Of a stretch of DNA of 64,000 bases, positions 1 to 21,200 are shown piece by piece (positions within the stretch are counted from its first letter, which is position 1; the number at the start of each line of letters is the position of its first letter). The notes beneath the pieces were generated by a model. That model was given only the letters and a program-made list of their open reading frames with translations, was not told the DNA's origin and made no database searches. This DNA is from Cristatella mucedo (lineage: Eukaryota > Bryozoa > Phylactolaemata > Cristatellidae). Position numbers and translations under genes: made by a program. Where the stretch lies: contig WPIO01000040.1 in NCBI GenBank assembly GCA_009760855.2, positions 3,345,001 through 3,409,000 on the forward strand, written 5' to 3'.

Positions 1-323
1 ATCACCCTGTCTGCCTGTCTGTGTCTGTCTTCTCTCTCTCCCTCTCCCTGTGTCACATAGGCTTTCTCGATTATATGCATCTTTAGAAACATGTGGTGCT
101 CATAGATCTCAAAACTGTTTGAGAAACAGGCTAATTGAACTATTGGCTTGATGATGATGCTGACGACGATGATGATGACCAGAACTGCTGATATAAGGGG
201 CTGGCATTGCCCATCACTGAAAAGGTCGAATGACTCATTTGTTGGCTACCTGTCTGGTTAGTTTGAGGGCAAAGCTAGACCAACACATCATGCGATGGAT
301 GCCATTTAAGTGGTTGCTGCATG

Positions 324-338
324 GGAGAGAGAGAGAGA

Positions 339-412
<74 letters not shown>
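324..412. repeat. (AG)n microsatellite
   Basis: Nearly pure AG dinucleotide run with one early interruption. The arginine/glutamate frame across it is an artefact. Confidence 0.95.
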
Positions 413-418
<6 letters not shown>

Positions 419-1918
419 GGAGATTGAGGGGGAGAACTTCCTAGAGGGTTCGATTTACACTTTAAGAGGCAGTTAGCTCAACCCTATGACGAATTCTGAC
501 TGTCTGTCTGCCTGCCTGCCAGATGACGATCACTTGGAATTCTTCTCACGGGCCTAGGCTAACCTCTTGATCAGCACTATGGCATCAAGATAACCGTGGC
601 ATCAAGATATGCCCTCACTGCTGTGCCTCTCCACTCCTCCCTGCTCGAGTATCACGTGTCCGGGCCGCTGTGTGCCCCAAGCTGCTGCTCTTATCTTGCT
701 GGGAAAGAATGACATGCAGAAGTTAGCCCGCTGCTGCTGCCGCCGCGATGCAGCAGCAGCAGTGTGTGTGCAGGGCAAAATCTAGTAGCCACCACTGATG
801 TGGTCGGCAGTTCTTGGCAAGCTGTATGTGTGTAGATAAAATGAGCTTGACTGTGAGCAGATGACTCTCTCTTGCTCTCTCTCTCTCCCTCTCTTAGTGC
901 TTGCCTCGACTCCACAGCCTGTTGTATAAGCGTATTTGTGCACGAACTCTTATATGAGCGAGTGAGTGAGTCCAAGCGTCTTGGGGGAGGAGGTTGGGGC
1001 TTGTCCTTGATCGTCAGCACCTGCTTAGGGGGGGGGGGGTAATGGTAGGCAGCATGTGTGCCTCTCATTGCCTAGCAGTTGATAGCCACTAGTCATTGGT
1101 AGGACTTTTTTTTACAATGACTTTGGTTGTTTGCTGATGGATGGCTGGATGGATGGGGCCAGCTGCAGCCACAGCAGATTAGGTGATTGTAGTCAGTGGA
1201 CGCCAGTGCGACCTGCCGGTTGCTGGCACTGCCGGTTTACCACTTGCTGGAAATGCAGCTGGAAATTCATTCTGTGCAGCAAATTGGTTGGTTGGTTGGG
1301 GGGGGGCGAACCTGTCCTTGGCTCAGGTACTTTTAGCCTGATGCCAGCCTGACTTTAAACCAACGAGGGACTGGCTGCTGGCAGGCCAGTCCTTGCAGGC
1401 TAGGAAGCATTAGGAAGCACACACTGCTGGGCTGGCCACTGCGGGTTGGGGTTGGTCCTCCTCCGCAGGCAGCCATCGCAGCAACAGTCTGCTGGATGCT
1501 GCTGCCTGTCTGTCTGCCTGTTGTTCTCTTTCTTTGCCCTTTGCTCTGGCAAAGCCTGCTGGTAGGCTAGGATTTGTATCACCGGCCGGTTCCAGCTCTG
1601 TCTGTGTCGTGTGAGCTACGGCCATAGCTGTGCATCCAGCAGCAGCTGTGTACGTCTGGTGTCCCTCGAGTGCATGATCTGCCATCATGATTGTGTTCTG
1701 CTATCGGTAGGATGGCAAGTTTTTAAAGCGGCAGTGACGGTAACTTACCGAACGAGAGACCGGCCTCATCCCTGGCTCTTTTTTTCTTGTTCATGCCGTC
1801 AATAAATGTCGAGGGAAAAATGTGTAGCAAGGTTTTTATAAAAAAAAAAAGAAGAAAAACCACCGTTGTGTGGGGGTGTGCGGCTTTCGTTAGGTACTCG
1901 TGGTGACTTTTGCTCACA

Positions 1919-1950
1919 CGAGAGCGCGAATGAGTTCATTCGCGCTCTCG
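1919..1950. repeat. Perfect 15-bp palindrome, 2-nt loop
   Basis: Arms 1919-1933 and 1936-1950 (CGAGAGCGCGAATGA and its complement) with loop GT. Single copy in the window. Confidence 0.9.
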
Positions 1951-3010
1951 CTCGTGTTTGGCGTTTGAATGGTGGCTCAACGACTGACCTCACGCCCTTC
2001 TCCTCCTCTGCTGCACCTTCGCTGTGTACCTTGGGGCAGCTCTTTCGGAGCAGCTGTGCACCTCGCAGACACCCTCAAACTGCATTCGAGGGCATGGCCG
2101 TGCGCGTGCTGAATCGATGCGCCGGCTTGGCCGCACGAATTTCCCATCTTGCTCACACTGCCTGCTCGAGACGGGGTGCGGGGGACGTGTCTGTAGTGGT
2201 TTGAGCCTGCCGTACTTGTCCACGAACATAGGGGTGGTCACAGACCGTGGCGCTAAGGTGCCTGCCGCCGTCCGAGAGGGGCTGTGGCATTTCCTGGGTT
2301 AGAGACTTGCAGAGGGCAACCGTCGGTTTCGTCCGGCTCAAGCCCTGGAAACAAGACCTGCCCCATAGCCCTTCCCCTGCAGCTGTCGCAGGAAGGATGC
2401 CATCGGCTGCTTGTTTCTTTGCTCGCCCCCACGTGACCGTCCTTCACCGCTTAGCCACGCCTTGCTGCAAGTGCCAGCTAGTGTCGTCTGCAATCCGTCT
2501 GAGCTCATGCTGAGATCTTGCTAGTTTTATTTTGGCGAGGCGGCAGCGGCTCAAGAGGGGCGGCTCAAGAGGGGCGTCCCGTGCTCGCCCTGTCTGGTGA
2601 ATCCTTTTTTGCATTCTCGTCTCCCGTCATTCCTGCATTCTCGTCTCTCCTGCCCGACGGCGGGTCAGCAGTCTCCTCCGCCGTTGGCACCCGCGTTGGA
2701 CCGTCAGATCGTCCTCGAATTGGTCCCCCCCCCCCCCGTGGCGACAGCTCGGGAGGAGCAACAGCAGCAACGTGAGGAAGAGAGATCCTGAAAAGTGTGG
2801 GTTCGATTGTGCTGCCAACCCGTAGGCCTGGACATATCAAGGATAGTTGTTTGTGCCTGACTGCACGTGAGCTGCAATGTCGTGCGACGGCGCTGATATC
2901 GTGCTGGATATTGCAGCTCGGCAGCATCCTACTGCGTTAGGTGGAGGGGGCCTATGGCAGTGACGAGTTGGCCTTGGTTGTGTTGATCGCACTGCTGCTG
3001 CTCACATCAG

Positions 3011-3163
3011 GAGGCAGAGGATGGGGAGGAGGAGGACGACGACGACACCGACGAACCGAACGTTGGCGTGACCGCTTTTGTGCGCCGAGTCCTCGTTTTG
3101 TCCAAGCGCCTGATGTGGCCGCTTGATCGAACAGCTGCTAGCCCGGTCGTCGTCATAGCTTGA
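3011..3163 (+). CDS. Possible acidic C-terminal exon of an unknown gene
   Basis: After a branch-free but pyrimidine-containing acceptor (CTGCTCACATCAG), 51 codons run open to TGA at 3161. The peptide begins with an acidic run (EAEDGEEEDDDD), then NVGVTAFVRRVLVLSKRLM and a short tail ending VVVIA. The acidic block followed by an amphipathic basic helix looks like a protein tail, and the codons are GC-ending. No matching upstream exon in phase 0 was found in 1-3000. It could be a chance frame. Product unknown. Confidence 0.28.
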   Translation, partial: EAEDGEEEDDDDTDEPNVGVTAFVRRVLVLSKRLMWPLDRTAASPVVVIA

Positions 3164-3194
3164 GCTAAGCGATCTTTGCTAGGGTTATTGCCTG

Positions 3195-3560
3195 CTGAAG
3201 GTAATAATAATAGTAATAGTAACACGCTTGATAAAGCGCCCTCAGAGAACTGAATCTCTTTCAAGCGCTTTACATTTCCTGCAAAGGAAACACGATCGAA
3301 TGGTTAGTGATAGCATGCTCGATAAAGAAGAATAACGTGGTTAGGGTGACATGCACGGGGTCAGCATGCAAATGTGGTTAGTTGCAGCATGCAGTGTCAG
3401 CGAGCTTAAGCACATAAAGGGCAAATCACAGGGACCCACTAAATGCTGTGATAAATAGGTGCGTTTTTAATTTCTTTTTAAATGTGGTCAAGTCAGGGGA
3501 AGTCAAATATGAGTTATAGGCTTTAGGAGCATATGAACTAAAGGTGGCAAATTCCCTCTT
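3195..3560 (-). mobile_element. L2-A LINE 3' fragment
   Basis: A (TAA)-rich tail, then the family hairpin (AAAGCGCCCTCAGAGAA...) and a 3' UTR with the paired 'GTCAGCATGCAAATGTGGTTAGT' type repeats, continuing into the GGGACCCACTAAATGCTG block. The same blocks end the better-preserved copy at 59.9-60.2 kb, on the opposite strand. Heavily 5'-truncated. Confidence 0.85.
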
Positions 3561-6084
3561 GTAGGTAAGTGGGTAGAGGCTGCATAGCTCCAAAAGGAAA
3601 GCAAATAGTTACACCCAACAGGGGTCACAGGCTTCTTCGGCGAATTAGACCTTCCCAGATTCGGTTGGGCTGCTTGGAATGAGTGCAGCAACAGGCTGTC
3701 CCATGCACATGTCCAGGAATTGTGGGCTCTCTCTGAGGTTGCAGCAGCCAGTCACCCCACCAGTCGGTTGTAGCGTCAAGTGGTTGGATTGAGAGACCTC
3801 ATCAAGGGTGTAGACTGAATCTATTGCCAGGCACCGGCCTGGTCTTGGCTTGCCAGCAAGGGTTTCCGGCCAAAGCTCAATACTCCTTGGCGTCCATGTC
3901 AGCCCGAAGAATGCAGGTGCCACCTGATGGCGGTGTGCGCATGGTGTGTGCATACGCGCGAGCGCACACAGGCGCACACACACACTCCATGCTCCAGCAG
4001 TGACTGTGCTTGGCATGACTGACTAGGCATCGTTAGGAGCTACTTTACTCATTGCGCTTGGCGTCTGAGGCTGGCAACGACTTCGGCGGCGGCGGAATAG
4101 AGTCGTTTTAAGTCCCCTTTTCGCGACCTCGAAAGCCAAGCAGACGGAGCGGCTTCACCTATGCGCCAGGTGGCAGCTGCAAAAAGAAAGGAGGCGTGGC
4201 TGCTGGAGCATCGCTGGCTGCCTTGCGATCTCCTCCCTCCACTGGAGTGCCGCTTGTGACACGTGACTAGTGGAGCCGGGATTCGGAGCGCTCGGCCATT
4301 CAGGTTTCGAGCCTGGACGTCTTCCTTGTGCAGCAGGGTGGGCAGCTGGTGTGTGCGCTAGGGCGTCGGCTCTTACTGGTCCAGCTAGACCTGACTGTGC
4401 CAGTCAAGGAAGGTGTGCATCTGTGATGACTCACTTGCTGGCTGAGGCCAGGGTAATTGGGAGGAGGAGCAGTATGCATACTGGGACAGTCAGTCCAAAG
4501 CAAATAAGGGCTCCGTCCCAGTGCTGCCACTAGTCATCTAGGAGCAGGTAGCTGGCTGCTTGCCTCTCCCTCGCCATCCTTCGACGATCGTGCACGATCG
4601 GCCATGTGGCCTCTCCGTCCCCGTGTGGCCCTGTCTCCCTCTCACGTTGCTGCGTGATTCCCCTTGATATCTCGATCGCCGTGGCACATCCAAAGGCACG
4701 TGATCGGGAGGCACTCGTCGGTTCAAGCAGCTCTGGCCCTCCTCCTTGATCGCCTGTGCATGTTTATGGTGGGCAGGCAGGCAGCTGCTGGCTGCACAGC
4801 TCAGCTCAGCTCAGCTGCTAGGAGCAGGTTGTAGCCTCTCCGGCAGAGGGTGTTTGCTATTTGGAGGTTTTTCTTGATGTTTTTTTTTTCTTGACTGCTG
4901 CCACTTACAAGTCAATCGCCTGCCATTCAGATGCTCTGTGTATATGTGTGTGCATGCCCGTCGTTCTGCAGTCGGGAAGGCCCAAGCGTTTTTGACAATA
5001 GATGCCGCGAGTCTCCAAGAGCACGCTGTAGAGGCTTTTGACACCATCTCCTGTAGCCAGGATGAGGTCAGAGGGGCCCAAGTTGATGTAGGAGAGACAT
5101 TCGAAGGAACAGCTGCCAGATCTTGCAGGCAACCTAGTGCAGCCCTCGGTTTCAATGCATTAGAAGTAAGCTTGACCTTGTTACAGAGTCTGCAGGGCTG
5201 AACCGTCCACGGGCATGACAGGTTTTATGCAGCAGCCGAGGTAGCAGCCGTATACGGTTGTGCACATTCAAATAGTTAGAGGCAGTTTTTCTAGCATCAA
5301 TTTCTGGAGGGAGTGTTTAGTTATTAGCCTGCTAAGCTAGCAGATTCATGTTAACAGGGACAAGTCTGGACTCGGCCTATTTGGCTGAGTAACAATAGCA
5401 ATAATAATTATAATAATAAGATATGTGTCCGCCTAAAGCTCGGTTTAGAGTCTTGCTTCCTACCTACTCGAGTCTTATTACGGTCTTCCGGTTTGTAGGA
5501 CGTTTAGATGGCAATCTTGCTCCAAATCTGGCTTCCTACTCGCTCCGCCCACTGAGTGTTCATGGGATAGCAAATGCATTTCCGCAAGGCCAGGCTTTGC
5601 TAATGCACCTACGGGTAGAATAAAACCTGTCCGTTGCTTTATCCCCCGGCTCCTCAAAATTTGATTCTCAAACTCCGCACCCAGTGTGTCCCATAAACAG
5701 GGACTCGCAATGAATGCATGATTTTACTGGTCAAGTCGTTTGCCACTCCTTGCTAGCAGCACAGTAGGCATGGCCTGAACGGCATCTATGGTTTATCACT
5801 TGCCAAGTCTTGGCTGAAAAAGTAGAACCGGGTTTGGCTGCTGAGTCTTCCCCAAGTCTTCCCTCAGTCTGGACTGCCAAGACTGGCAGTCTAAACCAGA
5901 CTTTAGAGAGCAGCATCTCTCTTTCTAGGCACTTTACTTATGCTGCTATGGAAGCATGTCAATCGGCTAGGGACGACCTACCGGCTAGGGATAGCATGCA
6001 CAGTTCAGCTCGCATGAGCGCACAAATGACAGTTCACGCGGACAATTCACCAAACGTCGTGAGCAGCACGTGCATTTTTAGCTT
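3561..6084. other. Non-coding stretch upstream of the kinase, apart from R1
   Basis: Outside repeat R1 I find no supportable gene. The stretch 4900-5200 has open frames on both strands, including a plus frame with KAQAFLTIDAASLQEHAVEAF, but no consistent splice partners. It shares the words GAGCACGCTGTAG and GGCT with 34910-34925, which suggests an old repeat. Confidence 0.4.
3979..4262 (+). repeat. Dispersed repeat R1, copy 1
   Basis: About 280 bp matching 12400-12665 in the same orientation. Shared blocks include GGCATGACTGACTAGGCAT, GAGCTACTTTACTCATTG, GGCAACGACTTCGGC and GGCGTGGCTGCTGGAGCAT. It starts after a CA-rich stretch. It has no tRNA-like head and no coding frame, so its class is unknown. 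Confidence 0.8.
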
Positions 6085-6365
6085 CTTTTTTATGTGTACC
6101 TTCGTCTGTAACTTCCACAAAGCCGCAAAGACGATGTGGATGTTATGCAGGAGAGCTATATGTTAAGCCAAGGGATGTCGTGACGTCAGTCGGAAGTGAG
6201 TTCCGTGCTTTGGGGGCATACCAACTACAGCCATGGTCTCCTAAGGATTTGAGTTTAATTAGAGGCACAGCTAAGCGACTTGAGTCAGAAGAGCCGGGGT
6301 AGTACAATACCTAGCCTTATGTGATAGTAGTTCGGATTGGTAGGTCGGTGCCACAGAATTATGCA
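6085..6365 (-). mobile_element. Decayed LINE fragments (L2-B tail then L2-A body)
   Basis: 6085-6165 (TCTGTAACTTCCACAAAGCC) matches the L2-B 3' end seen at 9.4 and 56.2 kb. 6190-6360 matches the C-terminal codons of an L2 reverse transcriptase ORF read on the minus strand (the 'lengths of FRALGAY' region when reversed). Both are old and truncated. Confidence 0.6.
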
Positions 6366-6401
6366 TTAGCTAGGTTGCTCCAATTTCGAGATGTGAGATT
6401 A

Positions 6402-6431
6402 CTGTCTGTCTGTCTGTCTGTCTGTCTGTCT
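6402..6431. repeat. (TGTC)n microsatellite
   Basis: About seven tandem TGTC units. Confidence 0.9.
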
Positions 6432-6567
6432 CCTTTGTCTCTTTCTCTTTCTCTGTGTCTTTCTGTCTCTCCCTCTTCCCCCCCCCCCCGAGGCTGAAAG
6501 GCTGCTGCAGCACCTGACACCTGCCCAAGAGCAGCTCGGCCAGCGAGCAGCGGCTCCTTTCACGAGG

Positions 6568-6570
<3 letters not shown>

Positions 6571-6644
<74 letters not shown>
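6571..6644. repeat. (CA)n microsatellite
   Basis: About 36 pure CA units, 0.6 kb upstream of the first kinase exon found. The Cys-Val frame on the minus strand is an artefact. Confidence 0.95.
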
Positions 6645-6646
<2 letters not shown>

Positions 6647-7241
6647 ATGAGCCGCCAGTCGGTCTTAGTCGCCCGAAAGCTTCCGACTTTCAGCCCAAGT
6701 GACTCGGAGCAGGAGCGGCTGCGCTGTTCCACCCACATCCATTAGGCTCTGGCTCTGGCGCCTGCCCACTGCCCTCGTTCTTCACTTTCCACTGCTCGCT
6801 TGTTGCATCCATCTGACGTCAGTCGGTCGGTTGATGGCCCCTGTCGACTCTTTTCTCAGCGACCATCTCAGCAGCAGCAGCTGTGCTCGCTCGTTGCCCC
6901 GAGACTTCCGATTGCTCGATTACTGACGGCACTTGTGTATTTGACAGCTGCTCTTTAACTACTGTCTCCGCTGGTCCTCTGCGTGGCCGAGCCGCGCGCC
7001 TCGGGCACGATCGACATATCTTATTATTATTATTATTATTATCATTATTATTAGCCGAAAAGTGCGCACGGCGACTCACGAAGAGTTGAAAACTCGCGAA
7101 AACACGCTGCTGCTGCCCGCATTCGCCACGTCCACGTCTCGTTTATGTTTACGTTTATTTATTTTACGTTTACATTTATAACATGTATAACATTGCCCGC
7201 TCACTCGCCCTCGCGCACGTCGCCCCTGCTGCTCCATACAG

Positions 7242-15350
<8,109 letters not shown>

Positions 15351-15583
15351 GCGCACGCTCGGGGCCGCGCGTGGTGCGGTCGCCCACGGTGCCTGCCGTC
15401 TTCGCTCCTCGCCAGAGGATGGGCGCCCGCGTCGAAGGCGGCTCGGCCAGCGAGGAGAAAAGCAGAGCTCGGCAAAGCTCGAGCGTAGTTCCTGTGCTTC
15501 CGCGGCCGATCGTCCGCTTCCGCTCTTCCGTTGCAGTGATGACACTTAGAGTGGCAGAGCTCTGAGCTTCCTTGCTGCGAAGT

Positions 15584-15632
<49 letters not shown>

Positions 15633-18257
15633 TTCGAGGATTTTGAGTCGTCGCGCAGATTCAGACTTTCCCTCTCGCCGTGCCCCTGGCGCCGCGCGAC
15701 GGCATCGAGCGGCGCTGCTGCCGTCTGCTCTTTGTGACTGGACGACTCTTTCTTCTTCGCTGCCGCTGCTGCCTGCGACCTGCAGCGACCGTGAGCTCGA
15801 GGCGGCACTCGCGGCCGCTGACGTGACGACATTCCAAGACGATTGATTTACCTTGTCTCCGAACTGGATCGCCTGGGACGGGAGTGAGCTCTTCTCGTGA
15901 CGGCTGGCTGCCAAGAGCGCGAGCGAGCGACTGGCCCGCCGGCCCCTCGGCGCACCAGGACTTTGATTGAGCCGGTGCCTTGCCTTTCGGCCATCGCGCA
16001 GCGCGCAGCCGCCGCCCGCGAACGCTTTCTGCTTGGCCCGCGTGTATGTGCACGCGGGCCTTTCCCCACTCCTGGCTGTACCTTCTGCTCGCTTCGGTTC
16101 CTCGCTCGCATCGCGTCATCGCAGAGGACAGAGAGACGCTAAGGTCTGTCGATGCAACGATCTGCTTGCTGCGCCGTTACTCTTCCATGGTGGCGCTGCT
16201 GCTGGACCGACCGGAAGGAATAAGTTTAGACGTGACGCCAGCCCGGAGCCCGACTAGGTTGCCGGCGCGCTCGCTACCTGGCAGCAGCAGCATGGGCACC
16301 TAGTGGGTAATTGTGAGCTTTTGCTGTTGCACGACCACGTGTGCGTTTCTGTGCGAAGCAAAAGTAAGCATGCCGGTGCTGCAGCTCGAGTGCACAGCGG
16401 CTGCTGTGCAAGTCGTCGTCCCACGACTCGAGCTTCTGCTAGCAGAGCGACGATGGCGCCCCTCAGCCACTGAAGAGGCAGCAGCGGCTGCAGCTTTAGA
16501 AAACTAATATATATGGTTTTACTATCGGCCGAAATCTACGTGTCCACAGGTCCGAAGATGATGACGACGGTCGCTTGCTGCCGACCCGCTTGCTTCCCAC
16601 CGCTGGTTCATTGTGGGGGCGCCAGCAGGAAGGTAATCGAAGATGTATGGTTAATTTTTTTTTAAAGGTTGGTGTTGCAAATGCTTGCTCAATTTTGACA
16701 AAGGACTGTGTGGTTAGCCGTTGCTTTGTAACGAGAAGACTTGTGAAATTTACCCTAGTCCGATTTCGGAGGAACACTCGTTGAAGTGGGGATATTGTCT
16801 TGGAGACATTCTCAGCTGGTGAATAGCTAGTTGCCATTGAGCCTATGCAGCATCTGCAAACTGATGCAGTTGCAACACTCGAGTGGATGAGAAGCCTTCT
16901 TGCATTTCGATGCATGATGCAAGCGAGCCGGAAGCAGTATACTGTCTCTCCGAGAACTTTCGATAACCCTAAAGCTTAGTATTTTGCAAGTGCAGGTTAA
17001 TCCTTTAACTAAACGGGCTTTTACATAACACTTAAACTCTAAACCGCTCATGCACACCCATGCGTGTCTCTTTCTGTCAGCAGAGTGTTCGACTTCTGCT
17101 CTATGTAAAGCGGCATATTACTTGTGGCTCAGCCATAGTCGACCAGAGAAGAACACGGCATCGCACAATACCGGTTGCGCTACCTCTGCTTTGGCTGTGG
17201 AATTTGGCTGTATGCTTTGTCCATTTGCTCGAATCGCAGTCGGATGATGGCATCCTGCCTTAGCTCGGGTTAGATGCAATCCTTTGCTTGTGCATGCTTT
17301 TCACCGGTCGGTCGCTGTGGGACTGCTAGCTCGAGAGGGCAACTCACGCCCAGGACAGCTCCAGCTAACTTCGATTTATTCAGACTTGAGATCAGAGAGA
17401 GCATGCGATACTGGCAGTTATTCGTTATCCGTTGCATTACTTGCGAACATTTGTTCTGCATGCTAGCTTTGCAGCTCTCTGAATCTCTTCTGTCTGTCTG
17501 TCTCATCTCTACTACCATCAAAAATCTGTATGCCGTGTATTTAAGAGCAAATAAACCGGGCTCCAGAAAAAGCCGGGAGTCACAGAGCAACTCGTGGAAG
17601 TGAGCAATACTGCATAGCGTCACTATGGCAATGCCCGTTTCAGTCAGCACACGTGAAAGCAGCAAACCACAACCACATCACGTGACGGTAGAAGCCGTGC
17701 GCCTGCTTGTAAGGCAGCAGATCAGCGGCCGCGGCACGCCTGCCGCTCTGCGCCTGCAGCCAGGAGTCGCACAGCGATCCTGGCTGCAGCGCCGAGCTGA
17801 GACAAGAAAGAGCTGCAGCTGCACGCCCGCCGAACCGGAGCTCAATTCCAACAGGGCGCCGTGGCAATAAATATCCGGTCCGCTCTGGCTGGCTGGCTGG
17901 CCCGTCACCCGTGCAGCGGCCTAGCAGACGGTCGGGCGCCGTGGCTTGGCAGCAGTGAGTGACCCTCTCCACTCTTCCCCTTCTCCCTCTCTCAAAAGCG
18001 GACGTGACGCAATTGCGCACACAGTGCAGGCAGCCTCTGCCACGCTGCGGCCACAGCTGAGCTGAGGTGGTTCAGTAGCAGCTGCGACACGTAGCAGTCG
18101 GCGGGCATGCTATGTTTCCAGTGGCGACCACCATTCGGGACGACAGTTTAGGCTCGCGCACACAATTGTGCTCACCAGGTTGAAGGTAGGGCAAGTCGGC
18201 GGTTACGACCGGCGCTCCAATCGGAAAGTCGAGAGAGTATCAGGCGGCAGCGGCCGC
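15351..18257. other. Convergent 3' regions of the kinase and UXS1
   Basis: No convincing exon. A (GA)n run is at 15586-15629, followed by GC-rich DNA to 16.3 kb and AT-richer DNA to 17.6 kb. The first AATAAA downstream of the kinase is at 17550-17555. The first AATAAA for UXS1 (TTTATT on the plus strand) is at 17375-17380. If both are used, the transcripts overlap by roughly 180 bp. Confidence 0.4.
15586..15629. repeat. (GA)n microsatellite
   Basis: Pure GA run in the kinase 3' flank. Confidence 0.95.
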
Positions 18258-21200
18258 CTACCTGATGAATATGACTGGCTGCAGTGAGGCAGCCGTCTTG
18301 CCCAGCTCCGCTCGGAAATACTCGATCGTCCGACTGATTCCATCCAGCATTTTCACCTGTGGCAGGCGGGCAGCACATCAGGTGCAAGAAAAATGTCAGG
18401 GCCGGCAGGGAGGGTGGATGGAGAATGCCAAACTGATTATGTGAGGGGCGGGGCACAGGAGGTGCGAACGACGCGCGACTCTGACCTGCGGCTCCCAGCC
18501 GATGTGCTTCTTTGCCCTCGATATGTCCGGCTTCCTTTTCTGCGGATCGTCCTCCACGGCCGCCTTGCGCACGATTAGACTCGAGCTGTCTACACAAACG
18601 ATACGGCGGTAAGCTGCTGCTGCTGCTCGACTGTCACGAGTCATCTGGGCGAAGCCGCTCCGATGCTACTCGCATGCACGCCTGCTGGCTCCCTGCTGCA
18701 GGGACCCGGGAGGGTCGTCAGCCAGGAAGGATCACTCACTGGCTGCCTTCTGAATGATGGACGCAAACTCGCCGACTTGGTGCTCTTCCGGATTGCCGAG
18801 ATTCACCGGCAGTGTGAAGTTGCTGTTCATTAGCGCAACGAGGCCGTGCACGAGGTCGGACACGTATTGGAAGGAGCGCGTCTGCGAGCCGTCTCCGTAT
18901 ATCTATGCGGAGAGCACGGGAGAGCGGCTGGTGGACCAGCACAGCAGGATGACAGGTCTGCGCGATTGCCCACAGGACGGACGGATGAGAGAGTGGAGCC
19001 GCGAGCGCCGCTCGATCGCGAGGCTGCTCAGGCCGATGGCAGCCGCAAAGCGAGCTAGTCAAAGCTCAGGGCATCGATGGAGGCCTCAGAGGCCAGTGGC
19101 TTCATGGGAGGCAGAGGTCAGATGCTTCAGGGACCAGAGGTCAGCCGATTCGGGGGGGGGGCAGAGGTCAGATGCTTCGGGGCGACAGGCCGGCAGCAGC
19201 AGCTCACCGTGATGGGCTCGCCCTGCAGGGCTTGCAGGATGAAGTTGCTTACGACGCGACCGTCGTTCATGTGCATGCGAGGCCCGAACGTGTTGAATAT
19301 GCGTGCCACGCGCACCTCGATGCTCTCCTGGAGGACAAGAATGATACGGCGAACGGCGATAGAGGCAGACTGCAGATGGAGGCGATAGAGGCAGACCGCA
19401 GCAGCATTTTCAGCATCAGATCACCACAGCGTTTCTTCGACCGCACAACCGCGAGCATGGACCTCGGCACGGGCAGCGAGCGGCTCGCTCGATCGGCTCA
19501 GGCTTCCAGTTGGGGTGGTCGGTGTTGAGCAAGCACGGAAGAGCACTTGCTGGAAGCTTCGTCAGCTACGACTAGAGACGGCTCGAACCAAAGATCCTGA
19601 ACCCACGACCCTGTTCGAAAGTGCGAGGACATCGCCTTATACAAAAAATTCCTCTGTATCTGTGTCGAAGTAGGTACCAATGCGTACCGATGCACTCAGC
19701 TTGTTTTTACTCGTCTCATTCAAAGGCCACAGCCGGCTGTCAGCGTTTATCCCTCGTTCAAACAAAACGGCTTCCAGTAAGGAAGACAGACCGAGCCAAG
19801 CCCACGCAAAGCCTTTAGCAAGCCAAAGGCTCTCAGCGTAGTAATGAGCCAAGTATTCGCAAAACAGTGCCCCGTGAGAGAATACTTGAGAGCTTACATC
19901 GATTCCAAGTCATTGCTCAGCTCCTACAACTTTTAGCCAAAACATGGGGGCAGGGGCAGTTCACTTGCCTGCTTGGCGTATGCGTAGCACATCGTCTCGG
20001 CCACTCGCTTCGCCTCGTCGTAGCACGCTCGCGGCCCGATAGGATTCACGTGGCCCCAGTAGCCTTCGTGCTGCGGGTGCTCCTTGGGATCTGCAGAAGC
20101 GCGACCGAGCGCGGCGGCGGTGTAGCACGGCAGCGTGGAGCGTGCCAGCGCACTGCCCCCACCACAACGTCTCACAGCTCAACTTTAAGTGAGCGGCAAA
20201 TGAGGACTGCAGGCAGGCAGGCAGGCAGGCAGGCAGGCTGCTGCTGCTCTTTCTCGTTTATGCGCCTCATTCGTTTTGTGGGCGCCGAGATCGCCGCTAG
20301 TTGGGCGCTTTTTTGTTCTGCCTTTTTGCAATAGGCGTCCTCGTGGTACCACCCTCCCCTGATAGAAATAAAAGTCAGCGGCCCTCAAGCTTTCGCTCCC
20401 GGGGTGCCTGCCTTATGATGCCGATGAGATGCAGATGCTCATCCTTCTCTCTGAGGAGGGAAGAAGGTCCTCTGAGAGAACGAACCTCTCCTCTCTCTCT
20501 CTCTCTCTCTCCCTCGACATCCCCCCTACCGCTGCTTAGCGTCAAAATGCTCGTACTGAAATTTCATTTCTAAGGGAGCCGAACCATTCATAAAAGGACC
20601 TGCTAAGCCTGACCACTCCGGCAGGGCAGGAGCTCCTGCTTTGAGACCCGGGGTCTCTACGAATGCTCGCTAAATGAATAAGTCACTCCACGGAGAAAAA
20701 TTCGAGAGAGACAAAACGGCAGACTGCGAGAGCAAGGCGCGACGATACCTCCGTACACTTCGGACGTCGACGCCAGTAGGAAGCGTGCCTTCACACGCCT
20801 CGCAAGACCTGCAGCGGGCAAGCATCATATTAAGAGCTGAGCCGTACGCACGCGTCCGGCCGGCGGAGAGGTGGGAGCCTGCGCAGTGGCACCGCACCTC
20901 CGAACCGGTGCACGTGTTGCGCGCGATAGACAGCCAGTGCGCTCACTGGCCCAAGCGTAGGTTCGGAGGCATGTGCCGGATATCTGGAGTGAAGTCGGGA
21001 TCGGCACGGCAACTGCCAGAATGGATATCATCGACGTGCAGTGGGCCTAAGGGGGGGCTGGCATGGCCAGCACTCGAGCGCAAGGGGTGCAGCAGGACAC
21101 AGCATCGCAGCTTGGCACTCGGCGACACTTTGCTTAGGAGGACGACTCCCAGTGATCATCGACGCGCGGCGGCAGCGCCGCTGCCTTGCCTAGCATGTTG

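Larger units (their letters stand above)
1..3010. other. No supported gene; low-complexity and CpG-moderate DNA
   Basis: Apart from microsatellites and a perfect palindrome at 1919-1950, I see no convincing exon. Short open frames on both strands lack splice context or are low-complexity. The stretch 1900-2900 is richer in CpG and might contain a promoter for the possible exon at 3011, but nothing decisive is visible. Confidence 0.5.

Noticed and set aside
230-427. Arg/Glu-repeat frames over (GA)n tracts here and at 8.3, 38.4, 42.6, 55.5, 61.6 and 62.2 kb
   Set aside because: Pure dinucleotide composition keeps frames open; there is no splice or start context.
4905-5201. Overlapping frames on both strands around 5 kb
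   Set aside because: Neither has consistent splice sites, and part of the sequence recurs near 34.9 kb, suggesting repeat DNA.
6648-6663. Initiator exon of the kinase (ATGAGCCGCCAGTCG before GTCTTA)
   Set aside because: The phase fits, but the donor is weak and the peptide is too short to recognise.
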